Source: Methanobacteriota archaeon (GTDB lineage Archaea > Thermoplasmatota > Poseidoniia > Poseidoniales > Poseidoniaceae). Taken from it: a DNA stretch of 37,077 nt. Under the pieces are notes generated by a model, which did no database searches, was not told the origin of the DNA, and saw nothing but the letters and a program-made list of their open reading frames with translations. The DNA lies in contig PAAW01000010.1 of the NCBI GenBank assembly GCA_002699515.1, forward strand, positions 1-37,077. The letters are read 5' to 3'. A program made the position numbers and the translations under genes. Below, one piece after another: positions 7,928 to 15,584 of this stretch; position 1 is the stretch's first letter, and the number at the start of each line of letters is the position of its first letter.

Positions 7928-9376
7928 TTAATATTTATCATTCATTGTGCAAATATTTTGTAATTCACTAAAAAATTGTAGCGAATATAATCCGCCTTCT
8001 CTTCCTAATCCTGAATCTTTAACTCCTCCAAAAGGAACTCTCAAGTCTCTGTGTAACCAACAATTAATCCATACCATGCCAGTATCTAATTTTTCAGCAA
8101 CATGTTCTCCTAGAGTCGTATCTTGAGTCCAAATGCTAGCTGCGAGACCATAATTCGTATAATTTGCAATTTTTATTGCTTCTTCGATATCATTAAATTT
8201 GTGAATTGTTACAACAGGACCAAATATTTCTTCAGTGGCAGTTCTTGATTTGTAATCTAAATTAACAATTATTGTTGGCTCATAAAATGCTCCCTTTGCA
8301 AAATCATCATTCAAATTAGAACGTTGGCCCCCATAATGGACATCTCCTCCTTCTTCAATTGCTAATTTTACGTAACTATCTACTTTTTCAAGATGTTCGT
8401 TTGAGATTAAAGAACCTAATTTTGTATCTTCATTGAGAGGATTGCCAATTTTCATTGATGATACAGATTTTGTAAACATCTCTAAAAAAGAAAAATATAT
8501 TGACTCGTGAACAAGAATTCTTGATCCACATAAACAAACTTGGCCTTGATTGAGAAAAGAAGACCTTACAATGTTGTCTATGTGTAAATTTAAATCAGCA
8601 TCATCCAAGATTATAGTGGCATTTTTACCTCCTAATTCAAGACTGATTTTTTTAAACATTGGAGCAGCAGTTTTCGCGACTATTTTTCCTGTTGTTGTAC
8701 CTCCCGTAAATGAAATTAAATTTATCTCTGGATGAGATACAAGTGCTTGGCCACATTCATTTCCATAACCCTGAATCAAATTAAAAACACCCTTTGGTAA
8801 ACCTACTTGATGAATTACTTCCGCTAATAAATTAGCAGTCATCGGAGTTAATTCCGATGGTTTAGCAATTACGCAATTTCCCATGACTAATGCTGGTGCT
8901 ACTTTCCAAGATAGAAGGTATAAGGGTAGATTCCAGGGAGTAATTAATCCAGCAATTCCTACTGGTTTATTGACAATCTTATTTATTGCATCACTCATTT
9001 CAAATTGTTTAGTTTCCATATTTCTTGCCAAATCTGCAAAGAATCTAAAGTTACTAACAGATCTTGTAGCATCTACATTTCTAGAAAGAGATATTGGCTT
9101 TCCCGTATCTATTGATTCTAATTTTGAAATATCTTCAAATCTTTTTTCCAATTCATCTGCAATTTTATCTAACCATTCTGCACGTTCTGTAATGGTTAAT
9201 TTAGACCATGATGATTTTGAAAGATTACATGCATCTACTGCATCTTGAATGTCTTGAGAAGAGGACCTTGGAATTGTTGCTATTTTTTCATTAGTAGCAG
9301 GATTAATATTGTCTATTTCTCCATCATTTTTTGAATTTATAAACTCTCCATTGATATAATTTTTAATGGCATTCAT
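7928..9376 (-). CDS. amnC: Aldehyde dehydrogenase, 2-aminomuconate 6-semialdehyde dehydrogenase type
   Basis: NAD-dependent aldehyde dehydrogenase, 482 aa. Catalytic Glu E247 (ISLELGGKN) and Cys C281 (NQGQVCLCGSR) have the canonical spacing of 34. The subfamily marks are those of ALDH8 / 2-aminomuconate semialdehyde dehydrogenase: SVSNFRFFA with R111, TPWNLPLYLLSWKVAPAL with N149, and VWINCWLHRDLRVPFGGVKD near the C-terminus. The Arg and Asn correspond to residues reported to bind the muconate substrate in the Pseudomonas enzyme (recalled). Expected reaction: oxidation of the aldehyde made by the ring-cleaving dioxygenase to 2-aminomuconate, just upstream of the RidA deaminase step. It overlaps the amidohydrolase gene as ATGA. 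Hydroxymuconic semialdehyde is a possible alternative substrate. Confidence 0.9.
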   Translation of the reverse strand: MNAIKNYINGEFINSKNDGEIDNINPATNEKIATIPRSSSQDIQDAVDACNLSKSSWSKLTITERAEWLDKIADELEKRFEDISKLESIDTGKPISLSRNVDATRSVSNFRFFADLARNMETKQFEMSDAINKIVNKPVGIAGLITPWNLPLYLLSWKVAPALVMGNCVIAKPSELTPMTANLLAEVIHQVGLPKGVFNLIQGYGNECGQALVSHPEINLISFTGGTTTGKIVAKTAAPMFKKISLELGGKNATIILDDADLNLHIDNIVRSSFLNQGQVCLCGSRILVHESIYFSFLEMFTKSVSSMKIGNPLNEDTKLGSLISNEHLEKVDSYVKLAIEEGGDVHYGGQRSNLNDDFAKGAFYEPTIIVNLDYKSRTATEEIFGPVVTIHKFNDIEEAIKIANYTNYGLAASIWTQDTTLGEHVAEKLDTGMVWINCWLHRDLRVPFGGVKDSGLGREGGLYSLQFFSELQNICTMNDKY

Positions 9377-10542
9377 TCTTCTTCACCTATTGCTCCTAAA
9401 TCTTCAAAAATACCGTTTTTAATATGTTTTTTCCAATCATACAACCATCTGTCTGTATTTGGATCCCATTCATCCCAAGTTGGAATCCCTTCTAGGATTT
9501 TTAATTTAGATGGAGGTACAATTCCAGGAACAATGAATGCTTTTTGTTTATCTAATGGGTATGGATTACGAAGATTGAATCCAAGAACACCAAGAATTGC
9601 TCTAGCAACATACCATGTTGCTTGAGGGTTCCATCCATGTGCGATTTTTATTACCACTCCTAGGCCTTCAGGAAAATCATCATGGATTATTGAAAGGCCT
9701 AATAATCCATCAGCACCTTCCTTTGCTAGTACTTTACCCTCGCAAGATTTTATGATTGTAGAATCCAATCGATTAAATCCTCCAATCAAATCAGGATGTT
9801 TAATCATTGAATCCCAAATCCAATCTGAGTTTTTATCACGTACTAAATAAGAAAAAAGTATTGCTAATTCATTTACTGTGTTTGAAACTGTAGGTAATCC
9901 ACAACCATCCTTACCTATTTTTAATGGCTCCCAATCCTTTCCTAATATCTTTTTTAGATTTAACAAATAATGTTGGAAAACTTCGTGCCCAGGTAGGGTG
10001 TATCCTGCGCGATTCCATCCTTTCAATTTACAACCTTTGAGTATTGCTGCATGTTCTCCAGAACATGTATGAAACCACCTTCTTGGCCTTCTTACTTGTC
10101 TTCCAAATTGAACCAAAGGTGTGTCTAATGGCGTCTGCATTAATCCCCATTCTGCTTCTTTCAAAAGTGATTGAGCAGATGCTACATGTTCAGTATCTCC
10201 ATTATGGCTAGATACTGAAATTGCTTTTTGTTCCCATGTAGTTTCAGAATCAAGAATTTCGGCAAATGTTTTCATCATTATAGGCTTCATCATTGAACGC
10301 CCATAACAAAGAACATTACCCCCAAAAGAGTGTATTATCTCATTGCCATGTGCCCATGCAACCGCACCATGAATCGTAGTTTCAGAAACGCCATTTCTTC
10401 GATAATCAACAAGAGGTTGCCAATTAACATCTCTTCCTGTAGCAATTCCTTTTTCTGATTTGCCAAGAGGAGATTCAGGATATACTTCACTACCTGGTTT
10501 ACCAGGAGATACAGCAGTTTTTTGTTCATGTTTAATACTCAT
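9373..10542 (-). CDS. Asparaginase-II-family amidohydrolase (Rhizobium type), altered active site
   Basis: The 389-aa protein belongs to the asparaginase II family (Pfam Asparaginase_II; Rhizobium etli type), unrelated to E. coli asparaginases. Family marks are GRSMMKP with the Ser-x-x-Lys pair S83/K86, SVSSHNGDTEHV (family form SHSGE..H), CSGEHAAIL at C160, and KDGCGLPT with C214. The family normally reads C-S-G-K-H, with the Lys beside the zinc-binding Cys. Here it is Glu163, so specificity may have shifted away from asparagine. Its place between a flavin monooxygenase and the semialdehyde dehydrogenase, with ATGA coupling to the latter, suggests amide hydrolysis of a pathway intermediate rather than general asparagine use. 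That role is inferred. Confidence 0.82.
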   Translation of the reverse strand: MSIKHEQKTAVSPGKPGSEVYPESPLGKSEKGIATGRDVNWQPLVDYRRNGVSETTIHGAVAWAHGNEIIHSFGGNVLCYGRSMMKPIMMKTFAEILDSETTWEQKAISVSSHNGDTEHVASAQSLLKEAEWGLMQTPLDTPLVQFGRQVRRPRRWFHTCSGEHAAILKGCKLKGWNRAGYTLPGHEVFQHYLLNLKKILGKDWEPLKIGKDGCGLPTVSNTVNELAILFSYLVRDKNSDWIWDSMIKHPDLIGGFNRLDSTIIKSCEGKVLAKEGADGLLGLSIIHDDFPEGLGVVIKIAHGWNPQATWYVARAILGVLGFNLRNPYPLDKQKAFIVPGIVPPSKLKILEGIPTWDEWDPNTDRWLYDWKKHIKNGIFEDLGAIGEEE

Positions 10543-10552
10543 ATAATCAACT

Positions 10553-11788
10553 TTATTTAGTAAAATGAGGTGCTACTAACTCCATAAACGAAGTCATATT
10601 TCTACAAACCCTTTCGGAATCATGGTTAAAGAAATCAAACCAAGTCATTAATCTATCATCGGGATGAAACCTTTCTTTTATTTGTTTGATGATTTCTTCA
10701 GAATCACCAATTAATGCATTATTTGCAGCCTTTGAAATTTTTTGAGGATCAATCGTGCCTTCAAGTGCATTCCAATAACTTCCCAATGCATCTTCTGCTT
10801 CTTTTTTTGCCTCTATATTTTTCTCTTCTTTAGATAATCCTTCTTCTTCGTTGATAAAAACAAATACCGTTCTAGGCATATTTCTTCTTTCCCAAGCTCC
10901 ACCATCTTTGTGAAAATCTTCTTTCATTCTATTGTGAGTTGAATCGATTATTTCAGGGGATGTAATTGAGAGGTTGAAAACATTAACTGGATAAATAGTA
11001 TTGCAAAATTTCTGGGCATTAGGGTCATGTGTGCCTGCTATCAGATTCAAAAGCCCCCGATTCCACTTTTGAGGTATTGTTTTTATTTGTTCAAATTCCC
11101 ATCTATTAGGGATGCTAATGTGTGTGCTTTTTTCTGAACTTTGTTCAAATTTCATTTTTGAATTTTGTACACTCTCCCATGATTCATCATCTTTGAAAAG
11201 ATCTCTTGTTAATACAGTGTTTCGAATGTCTTCACTAGAAACCACCTCTCCACGAATTAATCTTAAGAATATATCACATGCTTCTAGAAATATTTGACTA
11301 CGTAATACTGGCCATGCTGTATCTTCAATATTGTTTCTTGGAATAATTCCATATGGGCGGGCCATAAATTCAAAACGCCCTGATGAAAATCCAATGTTTA
11401 ATTTTCTTTTTTCATTTTTATTTAGTCCATGTAAAGCAAGAAAAGCTCCAATCCTTTCTGCCATTCCAATGGGACCTCCATTACAAAACAGGCTCATTAC
11501 CGCACTACCTACTTCGATATTTTTTGTTCTAGCAAACATTTGATGTGCTAGTTGGAAGAAATCTGTGCATAATCCTACTTCTCCTTGCCAGTGAGGTATA
11601 ACTGGTTTTTTGTTTAGTTTTTGAGTTTCAGTTGAAAGGTGAGATTGAGCTACCCATGCGACTCCAAAACCAAGATTATCAGCAAATTCTAGTTGTGTAA
11701 AGAAATTTGAATACATTGTATCTTCAGAGGGAATGATTCCATTTGCATCAGGTGTCTGACTAATTGAAAAAAAGATGTCAAACTCCAT
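10553..11788 (-). CDS. Luciferase-like (LLM) flavin-dependent monooxygenase
   Basis: 411-aa TIM-barrel oxidoreductase of the bacterial luciferase-like superfamily. Visible marks are MEFDIFFSISQ at the first strand, FADNLGFGVAWVAQSH (family form A-E-x-x-G-[FY]-x-x-x-W-x-x-E-H), IEVGSAVMSLFCNGGPIGMAE, and LNIGFSSGRFEF for the phosphate-binding region. Flavin (FMN) use is most likely; F420 cannot be excluded in an archaeon. No flavin reductase lies next to it. Characterised relatives open N-heterocycles (RutA on uracil, TgnB on trigonelline), which suits an upstream oxidative step on a nitrogenous ring, but the substrate here is unknown. It sits 10 bp from both neighbours in a tight operon. Confidence 0.85.
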   Translation of the reverse strand: MEFDIFFSISQTPDANGIIPSEDTMYSNFFTQLEFADNLGFGVAWVAQSHLSTETQKLNKKPVIPHWQGEVGLCTDFFQLAHQMFARTKNIEVGSAVMSLFCNGGPIGMAERIGAFLALHGLNKNEKRKLNIGFSSGRFEFMARPYGIIPRNNIEDTAWPVLRSQIFLEACDIFLRLIRGEVVSSEDIRNTVLTRDLFKDDESWESVQNSKMKFEQSSEKSTHISIPNRWEFEQIKTIPQKWNRGLLNLIAGTHDPNAQKFCNTIYPVNVFNLSITSPEIIDSTHNRMKEDFHKDGGAWERRNMPRTVFVFINEEEGLSKEEKNIEAKKEAEDALGSYWNALEGTIDPQKISKAANNALIGDSEEIIKQIKERFHPDDRLMTWFDFFNHDSERVCRNMTSFMELVAPHFTK

Positions 11789-11797
11789 TTAAATCAC

Positions 11798-12604
11798 TCA
11801 TATAGATCTCATTCTTCCGCCATCAACAGCCATACTTACTCCTCTTATTCCTCCACTAGAAGGTAAACACAAGAATGTAATTGCTAGCGCAGTTTCTCGA
11901 GGATTAATTAGTCTTTTAATTGGGACTTGTTCAAGCCATTTTTGTTGAATTTCAGAAATTTCCTTTCCTGTTTTGTCACTAATGGAATTTGCTAGGGAAT
12001 TTAATCTATCAGTATCTGTAAAACCAGGTAGAATATTGTTAATTGTAATGCATGGAGGTAATTCTCTTGATAGAGACTTTGACCAAGACGCCATTGCTCC
12101 TCTCAATGTATTTGATAATCCTATGTTCTCTATAGGTTCTCTTACGGATGTAGAGATCACATTTACAATTCTTCCCATTCCTGATTTTTCCATGCCAGGA
12201 ATTAGCATTTTTGTAATTGTATGTGATGCATGAAGATGTCTTTTGAATGCTGGCGTAAAATCTTCAATTTCTGTTTCAAGTAATGGGCCACCAGGAGGTC
12301 CAGATGCATTATTGATTAGGATATGTATTACACCATCTTCAAGTAGTTCAGATACACATTTTTCTACATTTTGTGTATCTTCTAAATCAAGAGGTAGTGC
12401 TTTTGCAGAACTAGCACCTATCTCATTTAATTCATCACATAATTCTTCTAGGGCGTCTTTATTTCTAGAACAAACGATTAGATCTGCTCCGGCTTTAGCC
12501 ATGGATTGTGCCACAGCTCTTCCAATTCCTTTTGATGCACCACATACTAGTGCTCTATATCCTCTTAATGCTGTATTTTTGTATGGAAAATCATTCTCAG
12601 TCAT
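11798..12604 (-). CDS. Short-chain dehydrogenase/reductase, BKR-like, with substituted YxxxK motif
   Basis: 268-aa Rossmann protein. The nucleotide-binding motif is CGASKGIGRAVA, followed by ILINNASGPPGGPLL, VNVISTSV and ITINNILPGFTDTDRLNSLA. At the catalytic position, where SDRs have Tyr-x-x-x-Lys, this protein reads Ser-Asn-Thr-Leu-Arg (in GLSNTLRGAMASWSKSL). That substitution is typical of a 3-oxoacyl-ACP-reductase-like SDR subgroup lacking the Tyr. The reaction is therefore uncertain. The operon position, between the formyltransferase-like and monooxygenase genes with gaps of 9-20 bp, points to the same pathway. Confidence 0.85.
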   Translation of the reverse strand: MTENDFPYKNTALRGYRALVCGASKGIGRAVAQSMAKAGADLIVCSRNKDALEELCDELNEIGASSAKALPLDLEDTQNVEKCVSELLEDGVIHILINNASGPPGGPLLETEIEDFTPAFKRHLHASHTITKMLIPGMEKSGMGRIVNVISTSVREPIENIGLSNTLRGAMASWSKSLSRELPPCITINNILPGFTDTDRLNSLANSISDKTGKEISEIQQKWLEQVPIKRLINPRETALAITFLCLPSSGGIRGVSMAVDGGRMRSI

Positions 12605-12624
12605 TTTAATTCCTCATTTGTATC

Positions 12625-13347
12625 TTAATCAACATAGTGTTTGTAAGTTTCATGTTCTAGTTTTTGGTTTACTTTGTCAAGAATTTCTTCTGGTGCATTT
12701 CTAAATGTTGGCCACTCACTTTCACCTTGAGGGTGTCTCAATTCATCCCATCGACCCTCATCATAAGCAATTAATGCTTCTTTCATTAATACTCCTGCTA
12801 ATACTAAAGTTTCATAGCAAAGATCTTCGTAATTCATACCTCTTTTTACTGGGAATTCTCTGCGAAGCAACAAATCTCCAGTATCAATTCCATTATCACA
12901 GAAATGAGTTGAGGACCCAATTGGTATGTCATGATAAACAGACCATGCAGGTGATGCAGAACCTCTACAATCAGGTAATAATCCTGGATGAGAGTTAATT
13001 ACTCCATCTGAGGGATAATCTAGGATTTCCCCACGAATGATTCTTGTTCCCCCAAATACAATTAAATCTAATTCTAAATGTTGTAAGTGTGGCATAACTT
13101 CCTTGGAATTATGAATTTTCACAGTTACGTGAGGGACATTTAAATTGGCTAATTGTGTCTTAATTTCAGCAGCTATTGGGTGGCCTTCAATACGTTTGAG
13201 AAATTTTTCTCTTTCTTCAGTTCCTATGTCAGAATCTTCTTCAATTACAATTGTAGGAACAAATCCCTTGGATAGTATTTGTTTCAACATTTCTCTTCCA
13301 TAGGGGTGCTCTTTGAGAAGAAGAAACGCAAAACGTGGCTTGCTCAT
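12625..13347 (-). CDS. Formyltransferase-fold protein (methionyl-tRNA formyltransferase N-domain type)
   Basis: 240-aa protein with a single formyltransferase domain. The Asn-x-His of the catalytic triad lies in GVINSHPGLLPDCRGS (N118, H120) and the Asp in FCDNGIDTGDLL (D155), so an active enzyme using a formyl-tetrahydrofolate donor is plausible. It lacks the C-terminal tRNA-binding domain of Fmt, and archaea do not formylate initiator Met-tRNA, so Fmt is unlikely. It may formylate or deformylate an amine in the pathway encoded downstream, or act on a sugar or nucleotide amine. It is the first gene of the minus-strand block, with its ATG at 13347 right after the TPMT stop. Confidence 0.82.
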   Translation of the reverse strand: MSKPRFAFLLLKEHPYGREMLKQILSKGFVPTIVIEEDSDIGTEEREKFLKRIEGHPIAAEIKTQLANLNVPHVTVKIHNSKEVMPHLQHLELDLIVFGGTRIIRGEILDYPSDGVINSHPGLLPDCRGSASPAWSVYHDIPIGSSTHFCDNGIDTGDLLLRREFPVKRGMNYEDLCYETLVLAGVLMKEALIAYDEGRWDELRHPQGESEWPTFRNAPEEILDKVNQKLEHETYKHYVD

Positions 13348-13364
13348 GACTATCGGAATAGTTC

Positions 13365-14018
13365 TTAGTCTTCAATACAATCGTTAAATCTTCTAATTTT
13401 AAATACAGAAGATGTCACGTTAGTAAGGCCTCGCTCTTTCTCATCTTCTAAATCGATTTTCTCCAAACACTCTACCTCAAACCCGTCAGAAAACAGGCTC
13501 TTCACATCATCATCATGCAAAGCGAAAGGCGGCCCTTGCATTTGTTCTTGTGGATAAGCGAAAGTAATTAGTAAGCCAACTGCGCCTGATTTCGTCTGTT
13601 TGCGAATCTGTTTAACATAGTCTTCCCTGTTTGATGGCTCAATGGCAACCAAAGCAGCTCGATCATACCAAGCATCTGCTTGAATAATTCCAGCATTAAG
13701 GTCCAAGACATCTCCAAGGAAGATTGTGAATGGTTGGCTTGAGAATTTCCTGTGCTTACCGATTTCAACAGTATCAAATTCCAACTGGTTTTCCGCAAAA
13801 AATGTCTCGACTGCTTGCTGTACAATCTCGAGGCCAACAACAGTGTAGCCTTGTTTTGCCAACCAAATCATATCCAGTGATTTACCACACAATGGAACCA
13901 AAACATTACTTTCTTCAACCGCATTTATTTTCGGCCAGTATTTTAACAATAAATCATTGTATGTTTTCTGGTGCCAGCCAATTTTTTGACTTTGCCAACG
14001 GCCATGCCAAAATCCCAT
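13365..14018 (-). CDS. tpm: Thiopurine S-methyltransferase-family SAM methyltransferase
   Basis: 217-aa class I methyltransferase of the bacterial TPMT family. The start MGFWHGRWQSQKIGWHQ is the normal family N-terminus. The ORF stays open upstream to 14147, but that part overlaps aspS and looks non-homologous, so I place the ATG at 14018. SAM-binding NVLVPLCGKSLDMIWLAKQG and VVGLEI follow, then WYDRAALVAIEP and GLLITFAYPQEQMQGPPFAL. Bacterial members methylate thiols and selenium or tellurium compounds. The GC content is visibly above neighbouring genes (about half G+C in a sample near 13801-13860), which with the family's bacterial distribution suggests lateral transfer. Confidence 0.9.
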   Translation of the reverse strand: MGFWHGRWQSQKIGWHQKTYNDLLLKYWPKINAVEESNVLVPLCGKSLDMIWLAKQGYTVVGLEIVQQAVETFFAENQLEFDTVEIGKHRKFSSQPFTIFLGDVLDLNAGIIQADAWYDRAALVAIEPSNREDYVKQIRKQTKSGAVGLLITFAYPQEQMQGPPFALHDDDVKSLFSDGFEVECLEKIDLEDEKERGLTNVTSSVFKIRRFNDCIED

Positions 14019-14085
14019 GACAAGCCCACTTTGATATTTTTTTTGAATCCTTCTTTCAAATACCTCAAATAGCAAATTGTTCAGA

Positions 14086-15501
14086 TTAAGGAGTACAACG
14101 TCTTCTATCTCTTGGAAATAATACCGTTTCTCTAACATTTCCAGCACCTGTAAGAACCATCAATAATCTTGCAACTCCAAGTCCCCAACCTGCATGTGGA
14201 GGAGCACCATAACGAAATCCATCAATATAAAAATCAAAATCATCAGGGTTTAATTCAACGTCTATTAAATTCTGAGTTAACACATCAGAACGATGTTCTC
14301 TTTGACCTCCACTTGTCATTTCATCACGCCCATAATTCAGATCAAAACCTCTAGATAATTGGCCACCTGAGGCAGAAGTTTCATTTTTATCATGGAATAT
14401 GTAGAATGGCTTCATTGCCATAGGCCATTTTGGAATAAAATAGAATTCTGAATATTTTTCAGCTAGTATGTCTGCATGGTGTGCTTCTATGTCGTCTCCC
14501 CAATTAATTTCATTACCTTTGTTTTGAATTAATTCAATAGCTTCACAATATGATACTCTTGGAAATGGTATTGATGGTACATTAACTACTATTGGATCCT
14601 TTTCTTCTGAAATTCTAAATTCATTGATGTCATCGATTAATGATTGATCATTTGATTTAATTTCGGTCCAAATATGTGAAATCATACGTTCTTGAACCTG
14701 CATTACATCTTCATCACTTGCCCAAGCCATTTCTATATCAAATGAAATAAATTCATTGAGATGCCTATATGTGTCGTGTTTTTCTGCTCTAAAGGCTGGA
14801 CCTATTTCGAAAACACGTTCTAAATTACCCATTACTGCTAATTGTTTGTACAATTGTGGACTTTGAGATAAATATGCATCTCTATCGAAGTATTTTATTG
14901 GGAATAGATTTGTTCCTCCTTCAGCAGCAGCAGCAATGATTTTTGGACTATTTATTTCTCCAAAACCTTCGGAAATTAAATGTTCTCTTCCATATTGTAG
15001 TATTCTACTACGTAGTTTAAACATGGCATTAATATGCTTTCTTCTAAGATCTAAGAATCTATTATCAAGTCTTACATCCATTCCAACTTCAACTTTATCT
15101 GTAACTCCTAGTGGCATTGGTGTTTCTGCAAGAGAAAGTAATATGATTTTTGATGCAACAATTTCATATTCTGGAGGAGGTAATGGTTCTCCTTCAGGAA
15201 CTCTAGGAGGTCTCTTTTTTGCAATTTCTCCTGTGATTTGAAATGTAGATTCTCTACTTGCGTTTTGAGACACTTCTAATTCTTCATCACTAACATTTCC
15301 TTTTTTAATGAATGCTTGTAAACTTCCAGTACCATCTCTTAATTTAATAAAGCATACTGCGCCTTTTCCGCGAATTACTTCTGCAAATCCACATAATGTG
15401 GCAGTAGTTCCTAAAAATTCTTCTCCATTAGATGCTATTTCTTCTAATGTATTTGTTCGATAATTCGTAGGATGCCAATTGACTTCTTTAGAGTCGCCCA
15501 T
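14086..15501 (-). CDS. aspS: Aspartyl-tRNA synthetase, archaeal/eukaryotic type
   Basis: Class IIb synthetase, 471 aa, charging tRNA with aspartate. The N-terminal OB fold contains KGAVCFIKLRDGTGSLQAF. The catalytic domain has RFLDLRR (motif 1 region), GGTNLFPIKYFDRDAYLSQS and PQLYKQLAVMGNLERVFEIG, FRAEKHDTYRHLNEF (motif 2) and GWGLGVARLLMVLTG with the class II motif 3 Arg. The C-terminus ends in FPRDRRRCTP, the standard terminus, so the gene is complete. Whether it is discriminating or also makes Asp-tRNA(Asn) cannot be decided from sequence alone. It is divergent from metK with an 83-bp spacer containing a TATA-like element on the minus strand near 15514-15522. Confidence 0.96.
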   Translation of the reverse strand: MGDSKEVNWHPTNYRTNTLEEIASNGEEFLGTTATLCGFAEVIRGKGAVCFIKLRDGTGSLQAFIKKGNVSDEELEVSQNASRESTFQITGEIAKKRPPRVPEGEPLPPPEYEIVASKIILLSLAETPMPLGVTDKVEVGMDVRLDNRFLDLRRKHINAMFKLRSRILQYGREHLISEGFGEINSPKIIAAAAEGGTNLFPIKYFDRDAYLSQSPQLYKQLAVMGNLERVFEIGPAFRAEKHDTYRHLNEFISFDIEMAWASDEDVMQVQERMISHIWTEIKSNDQSLIDDINEFRISEEKDPIVVNVPSIPFPRVSYCEAIELIQNKGNEINWGDDIEAHHADILAEKYSEFYFIPKWPMAMKPFYIFHDKNETSASGGQLSRGFDLNYGRDEMTSGGQREHRSDVLTQNLIDVELNPDDFDFYIDGFRYGAPPHAGWGLGVARLLMVLTGAGNVRETVLFPRDRRRCTP

Positions 15502-15584
15502 GAACTCCCGAGGGCATATACTCCTTCAAACTGGCGCAAAAAATAAACCGAACTTTTGATGAACTACTTCTATTAGGCCCAGTC

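Noticed and set aside
5029-11788. A Rut-type uracil pathway (LLM + RidA + SDR).
   Set aside because: No RutB or RutD counterpart is present, the RidA domain is fused to a ring-cleaving dioxygenase subunit, and the dehydrogenase is of the aminomuconate semialdehyde type.
12625-13347. Methionyl-tRNA formyltransferase (fmt).
   Set aside because: No C-terminal tRNA-binding domain, and archaea do not formylate initiator Met-tRNA.
14019-14147. Extended N-terminus of the TPMT gene reaching into aspS.
   Set aside because: The family begins at the FWHxRW motif just after the ATG at 14018; the extension overlaps the conserved aspS C-terminus in another frame.
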